DNA of 18,976 bases, taken from contig CANQXB010000008.1 of NCBI GenBank assembly GCA_947627805.1, forward strand, positions 1 to 18,976. Reading direction: 5' to 3'. The notes beneath the pieces were generated by a model, which made no database searches, was not told the DNA's origin, and saw only the letters and a list, made by a program, of their open reading frames with translations. The DNA is from an uncultured Bacilli bacterium. GTDB lineage: Bacteria > Bacillota_I > Bacilli_A > RF39 > UBA660. Of this stretch, positions 1 through 6,131 are shown piece after piece (the first letter of the stretch is position 1; every line of letters begins with the position of its first letter). Made by a program: the position numbers and the translations under genes.

Positions 1-34
1 CTACAAATTAGTTTCTGCTTTTTTATGTCACAAA

Positions 35-58
35 AAAAGAAGAAAAAATTCTTCTTTT
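35..58 (-). terminator. native terminator of the collagen-like gene, displaced
   Basis: On the minus strand a 10-bp stem (AAAAGAAGAA pairing with TTCTTCTTTT, 4-nt loop) is followed by a T-rich tract. It overlaps the stop codon of the stranded collagen-like gene end at 57-59. Before the element inserted, this would have terminated the gene now at 14062-14805. Confidence 0.6.
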
Positions 59-82
59 AAGCGGCTGCTGGACCAGTTGCAG
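57..82 (-). pseudogene. stranded 3' end of the collagen-like gene
   Basis: Read on the minus strand, 57-80 encodes Ala-Thr-Gly-Pro-Ala-Ala-Ala-stop, in the Gly-X-Y register of the collagen-like gene at 14062-14805. Joining 14076 onward to 77-82 and 57-76 restores the frame as ...GPTGDTATGPAAA-stop with no base missing or added. This is therefore the original C-terminus, cut off by a 14-kb insertion. It has no start or ribosome binding site of its own. Confidence 0.85.
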
Positions 83-103
83 ATATATAAAAGTGGCACA
101 TAT
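77..103. other. attL: attL: left junction of the integrated element
   Basis: Chromosomal collagen sequence ends at the core TTGCAG (77-82). The element follows with ATATAT (83-88) and the arm AAAAGTGGCACATAT (89-103), which is the perfect reverse complement of 14049-14063. Core, 6-bp spacer and 15-bp arm form one half of the attP deduced for the excised circle. Confidence 0.85.
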
Positions 104-120
104 CATTTTCTTTAGGTTTT

Positions 121-285
121 ATGGGAAAAAAGCAAATTAAAAAATGGTTGTTTTTGTTAAATATTTATTTAAAGTGGTTAATTATATTAATAAATCTCTT
201 TTGTTTGTTAGAAGTGTTATTAATGGGTAAATATGTGGGATTACTTTTAAATTTTTTTGAAAAAAATAAAAAATTTTTTGATTAA
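121..285 (+). CDS. possible small membrane peptide (54 aa)
   Basis: An ATG-to-TAA frame begins with a basic stretch (MGKKQIKKW). It continues with a long hydrophobic run rich in Leu and Ile (about residues 10-44) and a Lys/Phe-rich tail. One or two membrane-spanning helices are plausible. It lies just inside the left end of the element. The upstream AGG at 114-116 is a weak ribosome binding site, and such low-GC DNA can yield hydrophobic frames by chance because TTT, TTA and ATT codons abound. I do not recognise a family; treat it as a candidate only. Confidence 0.3.
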   Translation: MGKKQIKKWLFLLNIYLKWLIILINLFCLLEVLLMGKYVGLLLNFFEKNKKFFD

Positions 286-355
286 ATCTTAAGATATCTT
301 TTATTTATTTTTATTCTGGTGTACAATATAATTACTAGAAAGGAAGTGCTTATAA

Positions 356-916
356 ATGAATATAAACACCGGTTTTAATGAATTAGACAACTTAATTCAT
401 GGAATAAATGAAAAAGAACTTATATTAATTGAAGGTAAACAAGATATTGATATATCAACTTTTGCTATTGATATTATCAATTATGTATCAACACAAATAA
501 CTCAAAAAATACTTTATTTTAATTTAGAAAATACAAATGACAAGTCAGCAAAAATAATAAACACCAATACATTGATTATTAATAAATCTTTAAAATTAAA
601 TGACCTATTAGATAAAATTCGCGAAGAAATTAATAATATAAATTTAGTTGTAATTGATTATTCTTGTTTGGCAATAGAAAATAGTGATAGTGATATTAAA
701 GAATGTTTGAGAAAATTTAAAATTTTATCAAGAATATTAAATATTCCAATAATTGTTTTACATAAATTAGAAGAAGATATCGATAAGGTATCATTACTTA
801 ATGATTGTGATATAGTATTATTTATGAATAGAATTAATGATACAAGTGATTATGAAATTGTTGTTGAAAAAAATTGCTATGGACCACTTAGTACAATAAA
901 AGTTAATAACATTTAA
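356..916 (+). CDS. DnaB-helicase-like ATPase domain with lost Walker A (pseudo-helicase)
   Basis: The 186 residues follow the C-terminal (RecA-fold) domain of replicative helicase DnaB from end to end. TGFNELDNLIHG (5-16) matches the entry motif. NLVVIDY (96-102) is a Walker B strand with Asp101, NIPIIVLHKL (129-138) corresponds to the DnaB strand ending in SQL, and CDIVLFMNR (151-159) and YEIVVEKNCYGPLSTIKV (166-183) match the DnaB ending. The phosphate-binding loop is gone: where DnaB has a GKT/GKS loop this protein has EGKQDIDIST (26-35). The N-terminal primase-interacting domain of DnaB is absent too. An AGAAAGGAAG ribosome site (338-346) precedes the ATG. It heads a three-gene operon with a pentapeptide-repeat protein (12-nt gap) and an FtsZ-like protein. 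It probably does not hydrolyse ATP. I infer a regulator or inhibitor that contacts the host helicase or other RecA-fold partners, or a domesticated structural subunit. Confidence 0.7.
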   Translation: MNINTGFNELDNLIHGINEKELILIEGKQDIDISTFAIDIINYVSTQITQKILYFNLENTNDKSAKIINTNTLIINKSLKLNDLLDKIREEINNINLVVIDYSCLAIENSDSDIKECLRKFKILSRILNIPIIVLHKLEEDIDKVSLLNDCDIVLFMNRINDTSDYEIVVEKNCYGPLSTIKVNNI

Positions 917-928
917 TGGAGTTTATAT

Positions 929-1675
929 ATGAAAGAAGATTTTACAAATGTTAATGTTGCAGGAATGGATTTACGAAGTCTTGATTTAAATAAAGTCATT
1001 TTTGACCCCCAAAAAGTAAAAGACAAGAATATAAAAGCATGTAATTTAGAAGGCCTTGATTTAAGTAAATATGATTTTACGGGTGTAGATATTGTGGGAG
1101 CTAATTTAAAAGATACTGGAGCAGTTATTAATCCCCAAAAAATAAAGGATAAAGATTTATCTTTTTCTTGTTTAGAAGGATTAGATTTATCAAATGCTAA
1201 TTTTGATAATGTAAAATTAGAACATACTATTTTAACAGGAACAAATGCTGTTGTTAATCCTCAAATAGTTTATGATAAATCATTAAGTGGTACTAATTTA
1301 TCAGGATTAGATTTAAGTAATATGAACTTTAATAACGTAGATATTGAACTTGCTGATTTATCTGGTACCAATGCTCATATTAATCCACAATTAGTAAAAA
1401 ATAAATCTTTATATGGCGCTAATTTAGAGGGCCTTGATTTATCTACTAAAGACTTTGAGGATGTAGTGGTAGAATATGCTTGTTTAAAAAATACAAATGC
1501 AATTATAAATGTGCAACTGGTTCGTGAGAAATCACTTCAAGGTGCTAATTTATTAGGTGTAACTATTGTAGGAGATTTTAATAATGTTGATATAACTGAA
1601 TCAATATTTGATAGAAATTCCGTAGATATAACTGGTTCCATTGATAAAGATAATTTAAAGGAGGAAGTAATGTAA
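929..1675 (+). CDS. pentapeptide-repeat protein
   Basis: The 248 residues are built of about five repeats of roughly 43-45 residues. Each has the pattern (V/I)NPQ-x-(V/I)-x-x-K-(S/D)-L-x-x-x-(N/C)-L-(E/S)-G-LDLS-x-x-(D/N)F, then V-x-x-x-x-x-L-x-(D/G)-T-(N/G)-A. The LDL/DF/NL triplets are A(D/N)LXX-type pentapeptide units, which fold as a right-handed quadrilateral beta-helix. No signal peptide or membrane segment is seen. In the family, some members mimic DNA and bind gyrase (Qnr, MfpA), but most have no known function, and here the beta-helix units are interrupted by NPQ-containing linkers. Its final codons contain the GGAGG ribosome site of the next gene, and its stop overlaps that gene's ATG (TAATG at 1673-1677), so translation is probably coupled. 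Confidence 0.8.
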   Translation: MKEDFTNVNVAGMDLRSLDLNKVIFDPQKVKDKNIKACNLEGLDLSKYDFTGVDIVGANLKDTGAVINPQKIKDKDLSFSCLEGLDLSNANFDNVKLEHTILTGTNAVVNPQIVYDKSLSGTNLSGLDLSNMNFNNVDIELADLSGTNAHINPQLVKNKSLYGANLEGLDLSTKDFEDVVVEYACLKNTNAIINVQLVREKSLQGANLLGVTIVGDFNNVDITESIFDRNSVDITGSIDKDNLKEEVM

Positions 1676-2241
1676 TGTTTGATAATAATATTAGTTTAAT
1701 AAACTTAAAAGGTATAACTAAAAATGATAAAAATGATATTATTGTCATTATTGGAGATATAACCCAAGATGATTATGTATCAATAAAACTTAAAACAACT
1801 AATTCTTATATATTAATCTTTAATGATAAGCCAATATTATTAAGTAACAAATTAAAGACTTCTAACTTTATTTATGCTAAAAACAATTTAATAGAAATAA
1901 CAAACAATATTATTTATAATCTTTTAGGCAAAGGAATTATTAATCTATCTACCGATGATATTAAGAAATATATTAATGGCGATTGTATTGCAATTCTAGA
2001 AAGTGGCAATAATGTTGAAGCAGTTATTGAAAATCTATGTAAAAAATTAAAAGAATATAATATCGAAGACTCTTATATTGTTAATATTAATGGAAATGAT
2101 AATATAGGAATTGCTGAAATAGAAAAAATTACAGGAACTATTAGTTCTAAAATAAATCAAAATAGTAACATTATATTATCAGTAAATAATAATTTGGTTG
2201 AAAAAGGTTATCAAATAATAGTAATAGCAAAATTAAAATAA
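1675..2241 (+). CDS. FtsZ-like protein lacking the GTPase core (pseudo-FtsZ)
   Basis: About residues 45-188 follow FtsZ from the strand before helix H7 to the end of the C-terminal domain. ILIFNDK (46-52) corresponds to the FtsZ IPND segment. ITNNIIYNLLGKGIINLSTDD (75-95) corresponds to helix H7 and the T7 loop (FtsZ: G(L/M)INxDFAD). IVNINGNDNIGIAEI (135-149) matches the NITGG...L...E(V/I) strand, and SNIILSVNNNL (164-174) and QIIVIAKL (180-187) match the (A)NIIFG...L and VTVIATG strands. The tubulin signature GGGTGTG is absent, and only about 45 residues precede the match where FtsZ has about 175. In the T7 loop the Asn and the second Asp appear kept, while the first Asp is Ser92. It could not bind GTP in the normal way. 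By inference it could cap or poison host FtsZ filaments; alternatively it is a reduced segregation protein of the element. The stop lies in the terminator stem. Confidence 0.65.
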   Translation: MFDNNISLINLKGITKNDKNDIIVIIGDITQDDYVSIKLKTTNSYILIFNDKPILLSNKLKTSNFIYAKNNLIEITNNIIYNLLGKGIINLSTDDIKKYINGDCIAILESGNNVEAVIENLCKKLKEYNIEDSYIVNINGNDNIGIAEIEKITGTISSKINQNSNIILSVNNNLVEKGYQIIVIAKLK

Positions 2242-2276
2242 GTTATAAATATTGCATTATAACTTATTTTTTATTT
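2238..2276 (+). terminator. intrinsic terminator of the 356-2241 operon
   Basis: An 11-bp perfect stem (ATAAGTTATAA, 2238-2248, with TTATAACTTAT, 2257-2267) and an 8-nt loop are followed by a T-rich run. The stop codon of the FtsZ-like gene lies inside the stem. Confidence 0.9.
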
Positions 2277-2277
2277 A

Positions 2278-2318
2278 GGGGTTGCATTTTAAATTGAAGG
2301 CTGTTACATTATTATTAG
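2278..2318 (+). repeat. intergenic repeat copy A
   Basis: This begins GGGGTTGCATTTTAAA and continues through GAAGGCTGTTAC to TATTATTAG. Copy B (4262) matches 23 of its first 26 bases. Copy D (11301) matches ATTTTAAA and then, after a 6-base gap, GCTGTTA-x-ATTA-x-TATTAG. It sits directly after an operon terminator and has no obvious hairpin or frame. Confidence 0.6.
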
Positions 2319-2340
2319 AAATTCATTTTTAAAAAAACAA

Positions 2341-2372
2341 AAGAAGTACAATTATTAGTATTAGTACTTCTT
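2341..2372 (-). terminator. terminator of the Xre regulator gene
   Basis: A 9-bp stem (AAGAAGTAC with GTACTTCTT, 14-nt loop) is followed on the minus strand by a T-rich tract (TTTGTTTTTTT). It lies 9 bases past the stop of the minus-strand regulator. Confidence 0.8.
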
Positions 2373-2380
2373 ATAAATTA

Positions 2381-2758
2381 TTATTTTTCTGAATCAATTA
2401 ATCCTTTTATATAGCCTTTTACAAGTCTTTGATTATCTTTTGATAAAGTTAAATAGTTACAAATTAATTGTGATACCTCGGGATCCAAATTACTTATATC
2501 ATCTACTTTCATTGGGTTGTTAGTTCTATCAAGTAAATAATCAATATTACAAGATAAATAATCCGCCATGCTTATAAGTGTTGGTAAACTAGGTATTTTA
2601 CTTCCGTTGATGTAACTAAGTATTGTGGTATCACTTATTTTAGAATTTACACCTACTTTAACAATAGAAAGACCTCTATTAGAGATAATTTCTTTTAAGT
2701 TGTGCATTTTAATTGAGTTTTTAATTTTATCATAGTTTTCTTTATCATTTATTCTCAA
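2381..2758 (-). CDS. Xre/cI-type helix-turn-helix repressor
   Basis: The core LKEIISNRGLSI...SDTTILSYINGSKIPSLP...ADYLSCNIDYLLDRT is an HTH_3 (lambda-repressor-like) DNA-binding domain. The helix entering at LSIVKVG, the recognition helix at SDTTILSYING and the closing NIDYLLDRT are all standard. A short helical tail (about 40 residues) may dimerise. I chose the TTG at 2758 because GGGGTGAT ends 4 bases upstream; the GTG at 2767 would lie within that ribosome site, and an ATG at 2705 would delete part of the first helix. It is divergent from the nuclease-like gene at 2887. A dyad overlaps its own -10 region, so autoregulation and control of the neighbour are likely. Confidence 0.8.
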   Translation of the reverse strand: MRINDKENYDKIKNSIKMHNLKEIISNRGLSIVKVGVNSKISDTTILSYINGSKIPSLPTLISMADYLSCNIDYLLDRTNNPMKVDDISNLDPEVSQLICNYLTLSKDNQRLVKGYIKGLIDSEK

Positions 2759-2791
2759 TTTTATCACCCCAATAAAATTTTACCAACTTCA

Positions 2792-2811
2792 GGGTATTTT
2801 TTATTATACCC
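2792..2811. promoter_or_regulatory. operator dyad over the Xre gene -10 region
   Basis: GGGTAT (2792-2797) and ATACCC (2806-2811) form a perfect dyad with an 8-nt centre. On the minus strand it contains TATAAT (2808-2803), the best -10 for the regulator gene. A related CCCGAGGG follows at 2809-2816. This is a likely binding site for the Xre protein itself; the -35 is not convincing. Confidence 0.5.
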
Positions 2812-2839
2812 GAGGGAATATAAAACTATACTACAAGGG

Positions 2840-2868
2840 TTTACATTTTTATTTAAAATTGATAAAAT
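2840..2868 (+). promoter_or_regulatory. promoter of the nuclease-like gene
   Basis: TTTACA (2840-2845) and TAAAAT (2863-2868) are separated by 17 bases, with a TGA extension just before the -10. Transcription would start about 2875, giving a very short leader before the GAGGTG ribosome site (2875-2880). Confidence 0.65.
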
Positions 2869-2886
2869 ATACTTGAGGTGTTGAGA

Positions 2887-3702
2887 ATGAAAAAGATAAA
2901 AATATATTCTCCTATAACCCAAGAACAAGGAGTAATAGCCATATTTTCAAGTATTCATAAAGAATTGGGATTCCCTAAATTAGTTTCACCAAAATCTACT
3001 AAAGGTTTTGATATTGATGATATTGAGTATAAAAATGGCGAAAGAGTTACTGTAGAATTTGAATATCAATCAAGAAATTTTATACGACATGGACACATAG
3101 AAGATATGGTAACTAATAGAAATTATGTAGTAATATGTTATGAAGATGATTGCAATCTTACAAAATTATTAAGACAAGATTATAATATAACAAATGTTGA
3201 AGTTATAGAATTAAAAGATTATGTTGAGTATGAAGAAGATATACAATCAGAAGTTAAAGATATTCAATATTATGTTTTAAGTTATAATCCTAAATATGCT
3301 GATAATAAAGCAATCGATGAATTTGCTAAAACTCATATGTATGGAACTAATGCTCCCTTCAGTTCTAATTACATAACTCCTGGAAGTAAAATATTATTTA
3401 AACAAGATGATTACATTGTTGCTGAATGTACTGTTGTAAGATATGAACAATTTGATATTCCTAAAACTGAAAATGAATGGAAATTATACAAGTGCTTGTA
3501 TCAATACCCATTTGGTATATTTACAGGAACCGAAGAAGAAATGGAGCAATATATTGCTAAAGGTTATATATTTTATGATAATTTTAAAGTATTTAAAGAA
3601 AGAAAAATATCTTTTAAAAATACTTTACCAAATCGAAAATTTAATAATAGTGGAAAAATAAACATTAATAAAGAAGAATATACGAAATTATTAGGAAATT
3701 AG
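2887..3702 (+). CDS. putative PD-(D/E)XK nuclease-fold protein
   Basis: The first ~95 residues carry GFDIDDI (40-46) and then a strand VTVEFEYQSRNFIRHGH (54-70) followed by NYVVICYEDD (79-88). This arrangement (acid, E-x-E strand with S-x-NF-xx-HGH, then a hydrophobic strand ending in acids) resembles uncharacterised restriction-endonuclease-fold proteins with the pattern VEFE...S.NF..HGH...(D)xIVCWEDD. The usual catalytic Lys is not obvious: Gln61 stands where E-x-K would end. Residues 125-215 (YYVLSYNP..., PGSKILFKQDDYIVAECTVV) look like a beta-rich, possibly PUA/EVE-like domain. I chose ATG 2887, 6 bases after GAGGTG; a GTG at 2878 would overlap that site. With the divergent Xre gene and a lipoprotein downstream it looks like cargo, perhaps defensive. 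Family assignment is tentative. Confidence 0.5.
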   Translation: MKKIKIYSPITQEQGVIAIFSSIHKELGFPKLVSPKSTKGFDIDDIEYKNGERVTVEFEYQSRNFIRHGHIEDMVTNRNYVVICYEDDCNLTKLLRQDYNITNVEVIELKDYVEYEEDIQSEVKDIQYYVLSYNPKYADNKAIDEFAKTHMYGTNAPFSSNYITPGSKILFKQDDYIVAECTVVRYEQFDIPKTENEWKLYKCLYQYPFGIFTGTEEEMEQYIAKGYIFYDNFKVFKERKISFKNTLPNRKFNNSGKININKEEYTKLLGN

Positions 3703-3719
3703 AAAGGAAATTTAGAAGT

Positions 3720-4127
3720 ATGAAAAAAGTATTTATTTGTTTAGTTTTTGTAGTTATGTTGTTAACAATTACTGGTTGTAGCGATGATATAGATTATGCA
3801 GTCGATATACAAAAAGATATCAAAAGTTTAAAGTTTAGTGATTATGGAACAAATTATGCCATTGGTAAAGTTATCTCGACAAGATGCACGGAAGTAGAAA
3901 GTGATGGATATGGTAGATATTTATATGAATGTAAAATTAAATATAATCCAAAATTAAATAGTGGAGCAACAGACTTAACCAAAGAATTAGATGAGAATGT
4001 ATATGCTATGTTTATGAATATATCAAGTTCAAGATATGCAAGATTATATGGTTCTAAAACTATGGAAGATTATTTAAAAAGCGAATTTTGTTGGGGTAAA
4101 CCAGCTTCCGATGGCTATGATTGTTAG
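3720..4127 (+). CDS. small lipoprotein
   Basis: The N-terminus is a textbook lipoprotein signal: two Lys, a hydrophobic core (residues 4-17) and the lipobox ITGC with the lipidated Cys at 20. The mature part (about 115 residues) has four further cysteines (CTE, ECK, CWG and the last residue), which could form disulfides outside the membrane. It contains no domain I recognise. An AGAAAGGAAA ribosome site precedes the ATG, and the gene lies 17 bases after the nuclease-like gene, so the two are probably co-transcribed. Within a mobile element, lipoproteins can act in surface or entry exclusion or as the immunity partner of a cargo system; both are inferences. Confidence 0.75.
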   Translation: MKKVFICLVFVVMLLTITGCSDDIDYAVDIQKDIKSLKFSDYGTNYAIGKVISTRCTEVESDGYGRYLYECKIKYNPKLNSGATDLTKELDENVYAMFMNISSSRYARLYGSKTMEDYLKSEFCWGKPASDGYDC

Positions 4128-4150
4128 AAATAAAAATATTGAATATTATT

Positions 4151-4180
4151 AAGGCATATTTCTATGATATGTCTTTTATT
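4151..4180 (+). terminator. terminator after the lipoprotein gene
   Basis: A 9-bp stem with one G-U pair (AAGGCATAT, 4151-4159, with ATATGTCTT, 4167-4175) has a 7-nt loop and is followed by TTATT. It ends the 2887-4127 transcript. Confidence 0.65.
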
Positions 4181-4261
4181 GTGGATGAATAATCATTATA
4201 AAAAATTAATTTTTAGATTAATTTCAGTTATTTGTCATTAACTGGTATTTATCTCTTTACA

Positions 4262-4300
4262 GGGGTTTCATTTTAAAATTAAGGCTGGTTAAATTTAATT
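4262..4300 (+). repeat. intergenic repeat copy B
   Basis: This begins GGGGTTTCATTTTAAA and continues AATTAAGGCTGG. It matches copy A (2278) at 23 of the first 26 positions, and like it follows a terminator. Its TTAAGGCTGGTT also takes part in the leader hairpin at 4279-4346. Confidence 0.6.
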
Positions 4301-4346
4301 AAGGTTTGGTGGAAAGTGAGGTGAAAATAAGTAAAACAAGCCTTAA
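4279..4346 (+). promoter_or_regulatory. leader hairpin upstream of the PcfK-like gene
   Basis: TTAAGGCTGGTT (4279-4290) pairs with AACAAGCCTTAA (4335-4346), 11 of 12 positions, enclosing 44 bases. The helix ends 2 bases before the ribosome site AAGGAGA (4349-4355), so it could affect initiation at the first gene of the operon. No T-run follows, so it is not a terminator. Confidence 0.4.
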
Positions 4347-4362
4347 ATAAGGAGATTGATAA

Positions 4363-4707
4363 ATGAATGGGTATGAAAGAATAAAAGAACAATATTTAGC
4401 ATTAAAGAGTCCCGGAGAATCGCTTAAACGAATTGTAGTTTTTCTAATGAAACAATCAAGTATGCAAGATTTATACATGAATGAAGAAAAGAATCTAACT
4501 GATATGTTTAATTATGTAAAAGATTTAGCAAGAAAAAAGGCAGTTGATAATGTCGCTTTTATTGAAGATAATGAAGTATTTAAATGGATAATCAACTACT
4601 ACTCTAAAAGTAATGAAGAGTTAGGAATTAATAATGCAATTATTAAAAAATCAAATAATGAAGAAAAGCAAACAAAAAATGAAAGTCAGTTAAAGTTGGA
4701 GATATAA
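4363..4707 (+). CDS. pcfK: PcfK-like protein
   Basis: This is a 114-residue protein with the features of the PcfK-like family: MNGYERIKEQYL at the start, LKRIVVFLMKQSSMQDLY (22-39), a conserved helical middle (MFNYVKDLARKKAVDNVAF) and EVFKWIINYYSKSNEEL. The tail is Lys/Asn/Glu-rich and disordered. In Gram-positive plasmids and integrative elements pcfK is almost always next to pcfJ, as here, where its TAA overlaps the ATG of the next gene (TAATG). The first-described pair is on the enterococcal conjugative plasmid pCF10, but the biochemical role is not established. AAGGAGA lies 7 bases before the ATG. It starts a five-gene operon that reaches 6928. Confidence 0.7.
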   Translation: MNGYERIKEQYLALKSPGESLKRIVVFLMKQSSMQDLYMNEEKNLTDMFNYVKDLARKKAVDNVAFIEDNEVFKWIINYYSKSNEELGINNAIIKKSNNEEKQTKNESQLKLEI

Positions 4708-6131
4708 TGTATATCAAGAAAAAATATAGATTAATCCTCGCTCAGGCAGATAAAGAATTTACTATCCCAAATTCATTTCAAAAATTTATAGATGAAAATA
4801 AAAAACTTCACAATTTGATTATAAAAAGCAAAGGCGGTAACTGCTACTGCACCTGTTGCGGTAATAAGTTTATTGCTAAAACAAAGGTTGATTGCAAAAT
4901 TAAATGTCCTAATTGTAAACAAAAGTTATTAGTAAAAACTAATCGTCTTAAAGAATATACATTTAAAGATAATTTACAGTTATTAGATAAAATAAATAAT
5001 ACTTTGATACTTAGAACATTTGAACTACGTACATATTATGATGGTAATATATTAAAAAGTAATGTTACAGAGTTTATGAGAACAATTATTGAAGATGAAG
5101 AAACCCATGACTATACAACTAATCAACTAATAAACAAAATGGGCAATATGTATGTTTCTCATAATACCACCTTTACTCATTGGCGTGCGCGAAGTAAATG
5201 GGCTTATAGAGATGTTTATGGAATTGTATGCCCCTCTAATTTGAAAAGATTATTTAAAAATACGGAATTTAAATATTCACAGTTAGATAAATATGTTTTA
5301 AGAGCAGGTTATATTGATTTTGTAGAATGTTTGAGATTGGCTCGTTATCATAGTTTTGAGATGCTAATAAAAATGAAATTATATAACCTTGCTAGCGATG
5401 CGGACAAATTCACTAAAGGAAGTAATTTTCAAGAAATTTTTGGAGTATCTAAAACATTTTTACCTTTTATGGTTAAAAATAATATTAATTTTGAACAATT
5501 AAAAGTTTTACGATTACTAAAAAAAGAAGATATAAATTTGATTAATAAATTAATTGGTTATAGTGATTTAGAAAAATTATCAAAATATGTAAATTTGGAA
5601 GTTGCTTATTATAAAGTTTTAAGTAAAAATAAATATTATACCAGAGATTATTTGGACTATTTAGATATGTGTCGATTATTACAATATGACCTTAAAGATA
5701 AAAAAATACTATATCCTGAAAATTTAATGAAAGAACATGATAAATTAGTAAAACTGATTAAATTAGTAGAAAATGAACAAAATGATAAATTAATCAAAAT
5801 AAGATTAGAAAAACTTAATAAAACTATTTATCAAAACAATAAGTATATAATTTATCCCGCCCCTTCTGTAGCAAGTATGCAACAAGAAGCAAATAGTCAA
5901 AAAAATTGTTTACTTACTTATTGTAAAAGGTATGCTCTCGGGGAAAGCGACATTTACTTTTTAAGAAGTTTGGAAAATATAGATAAATCTTTAGTAACTG
6001 TAGAAATACAAAATTCAAAAGTTGTTCAGGCTCGAAGTAAATTTAATGAACCTATAAATAAAGAACAAGAAAAATTTTTAAACACATGGACAAAAAAAGT
6101 ATTAGAAAGGGTGTCATTAGAAAATGCTTAA
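4707..6131 (+). CDS. pcfJ: PcfJ-like protein
   Basis: This 474-residue protein has an N-terminal zinc ribbon (Cys48-x2-Cys51 and Cys67-x2-Cys70, with extra Cys46, 50 and 63), a long helical middle region, and the typical PcfJ C-terminal domain. That domain reads NSQKNCLLTYCKRYALGE (395-412), IYFLRSLE, SLVTVEIQNSKVVQARSKFN, and a final KFLNTWTKKVLE. The domain occurs on conjugative plasmids and ICEs of Firmicutes next to PcfK, but its activity is unknown. It overlaps the upstream pcfK stop by one base and the downstream small gene by 8 bases, so the three are probably translationally coupled. The element carries no relaxase or secretion genes, so PcfJ here is not evidence of self-transfer. Confidence 0.75.
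   Translation: MYIKKKYRLILAQADKEFTIPNSFQKFIDENKKLHNLIIKSKGGNCYCTCCGNKFIAKTKVDCKIKCPNCKQKLLVKTNRLKEYTFKDNLQLLDKINNTLILRTFELRTYYDGNILKSNVTEFMRTIIEDEETHDYTTNQLINKMGNMYVSHNTTFTHWRARSKWAYRDVYGIVCPSNLKRLFKNTEFKYSQLDKYVLRAGYIDFVECLRLARYHSFEMLIKMKLYNLASDADKFTKGSNFQEIFGVSKTFLPFMVKNNINFEQLKVLRLLKKEDINLINKLIGYSDLEKLSKYVNLEVAYYKVLSKNKYYTRDYLDYLDMCRLLQYDLKDKKILYPENLMKEHDKLVKLIKLVENEQNDKLIKIRLEKLNKTIYQNNKYIIYPAPSVASMQQEANSQKNCLLTYCKRYALGESDIYFLRSLENIDKSLVTVEIQNSKVVQARSKFNEPINKEQEKFLNTWTKKVLERVSLENA

Noticed and set aside
304..332. Promoter for the 356-2241 operon with TACAAT (322-327) or TATAAT (327-332) as -10.
   Set aside because: The -10 candidates are good but no -35 hexamer stands at proper spacing, so I did not list it as a feature; a promoter here is nevertheless likely.
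83..355. tRNA or other RNA gene near the left junction.
   Set aside because: No cloverleaf, T-loop or strong hairpin is visible; apart from the attL arm and the possible small peptide I see nothing clear.
3443..3661. 72-residue frame on the plus strand.
   Set aside because: It lies wholly within the nuclease-like gene in another frame, with no ribosome site of its own.
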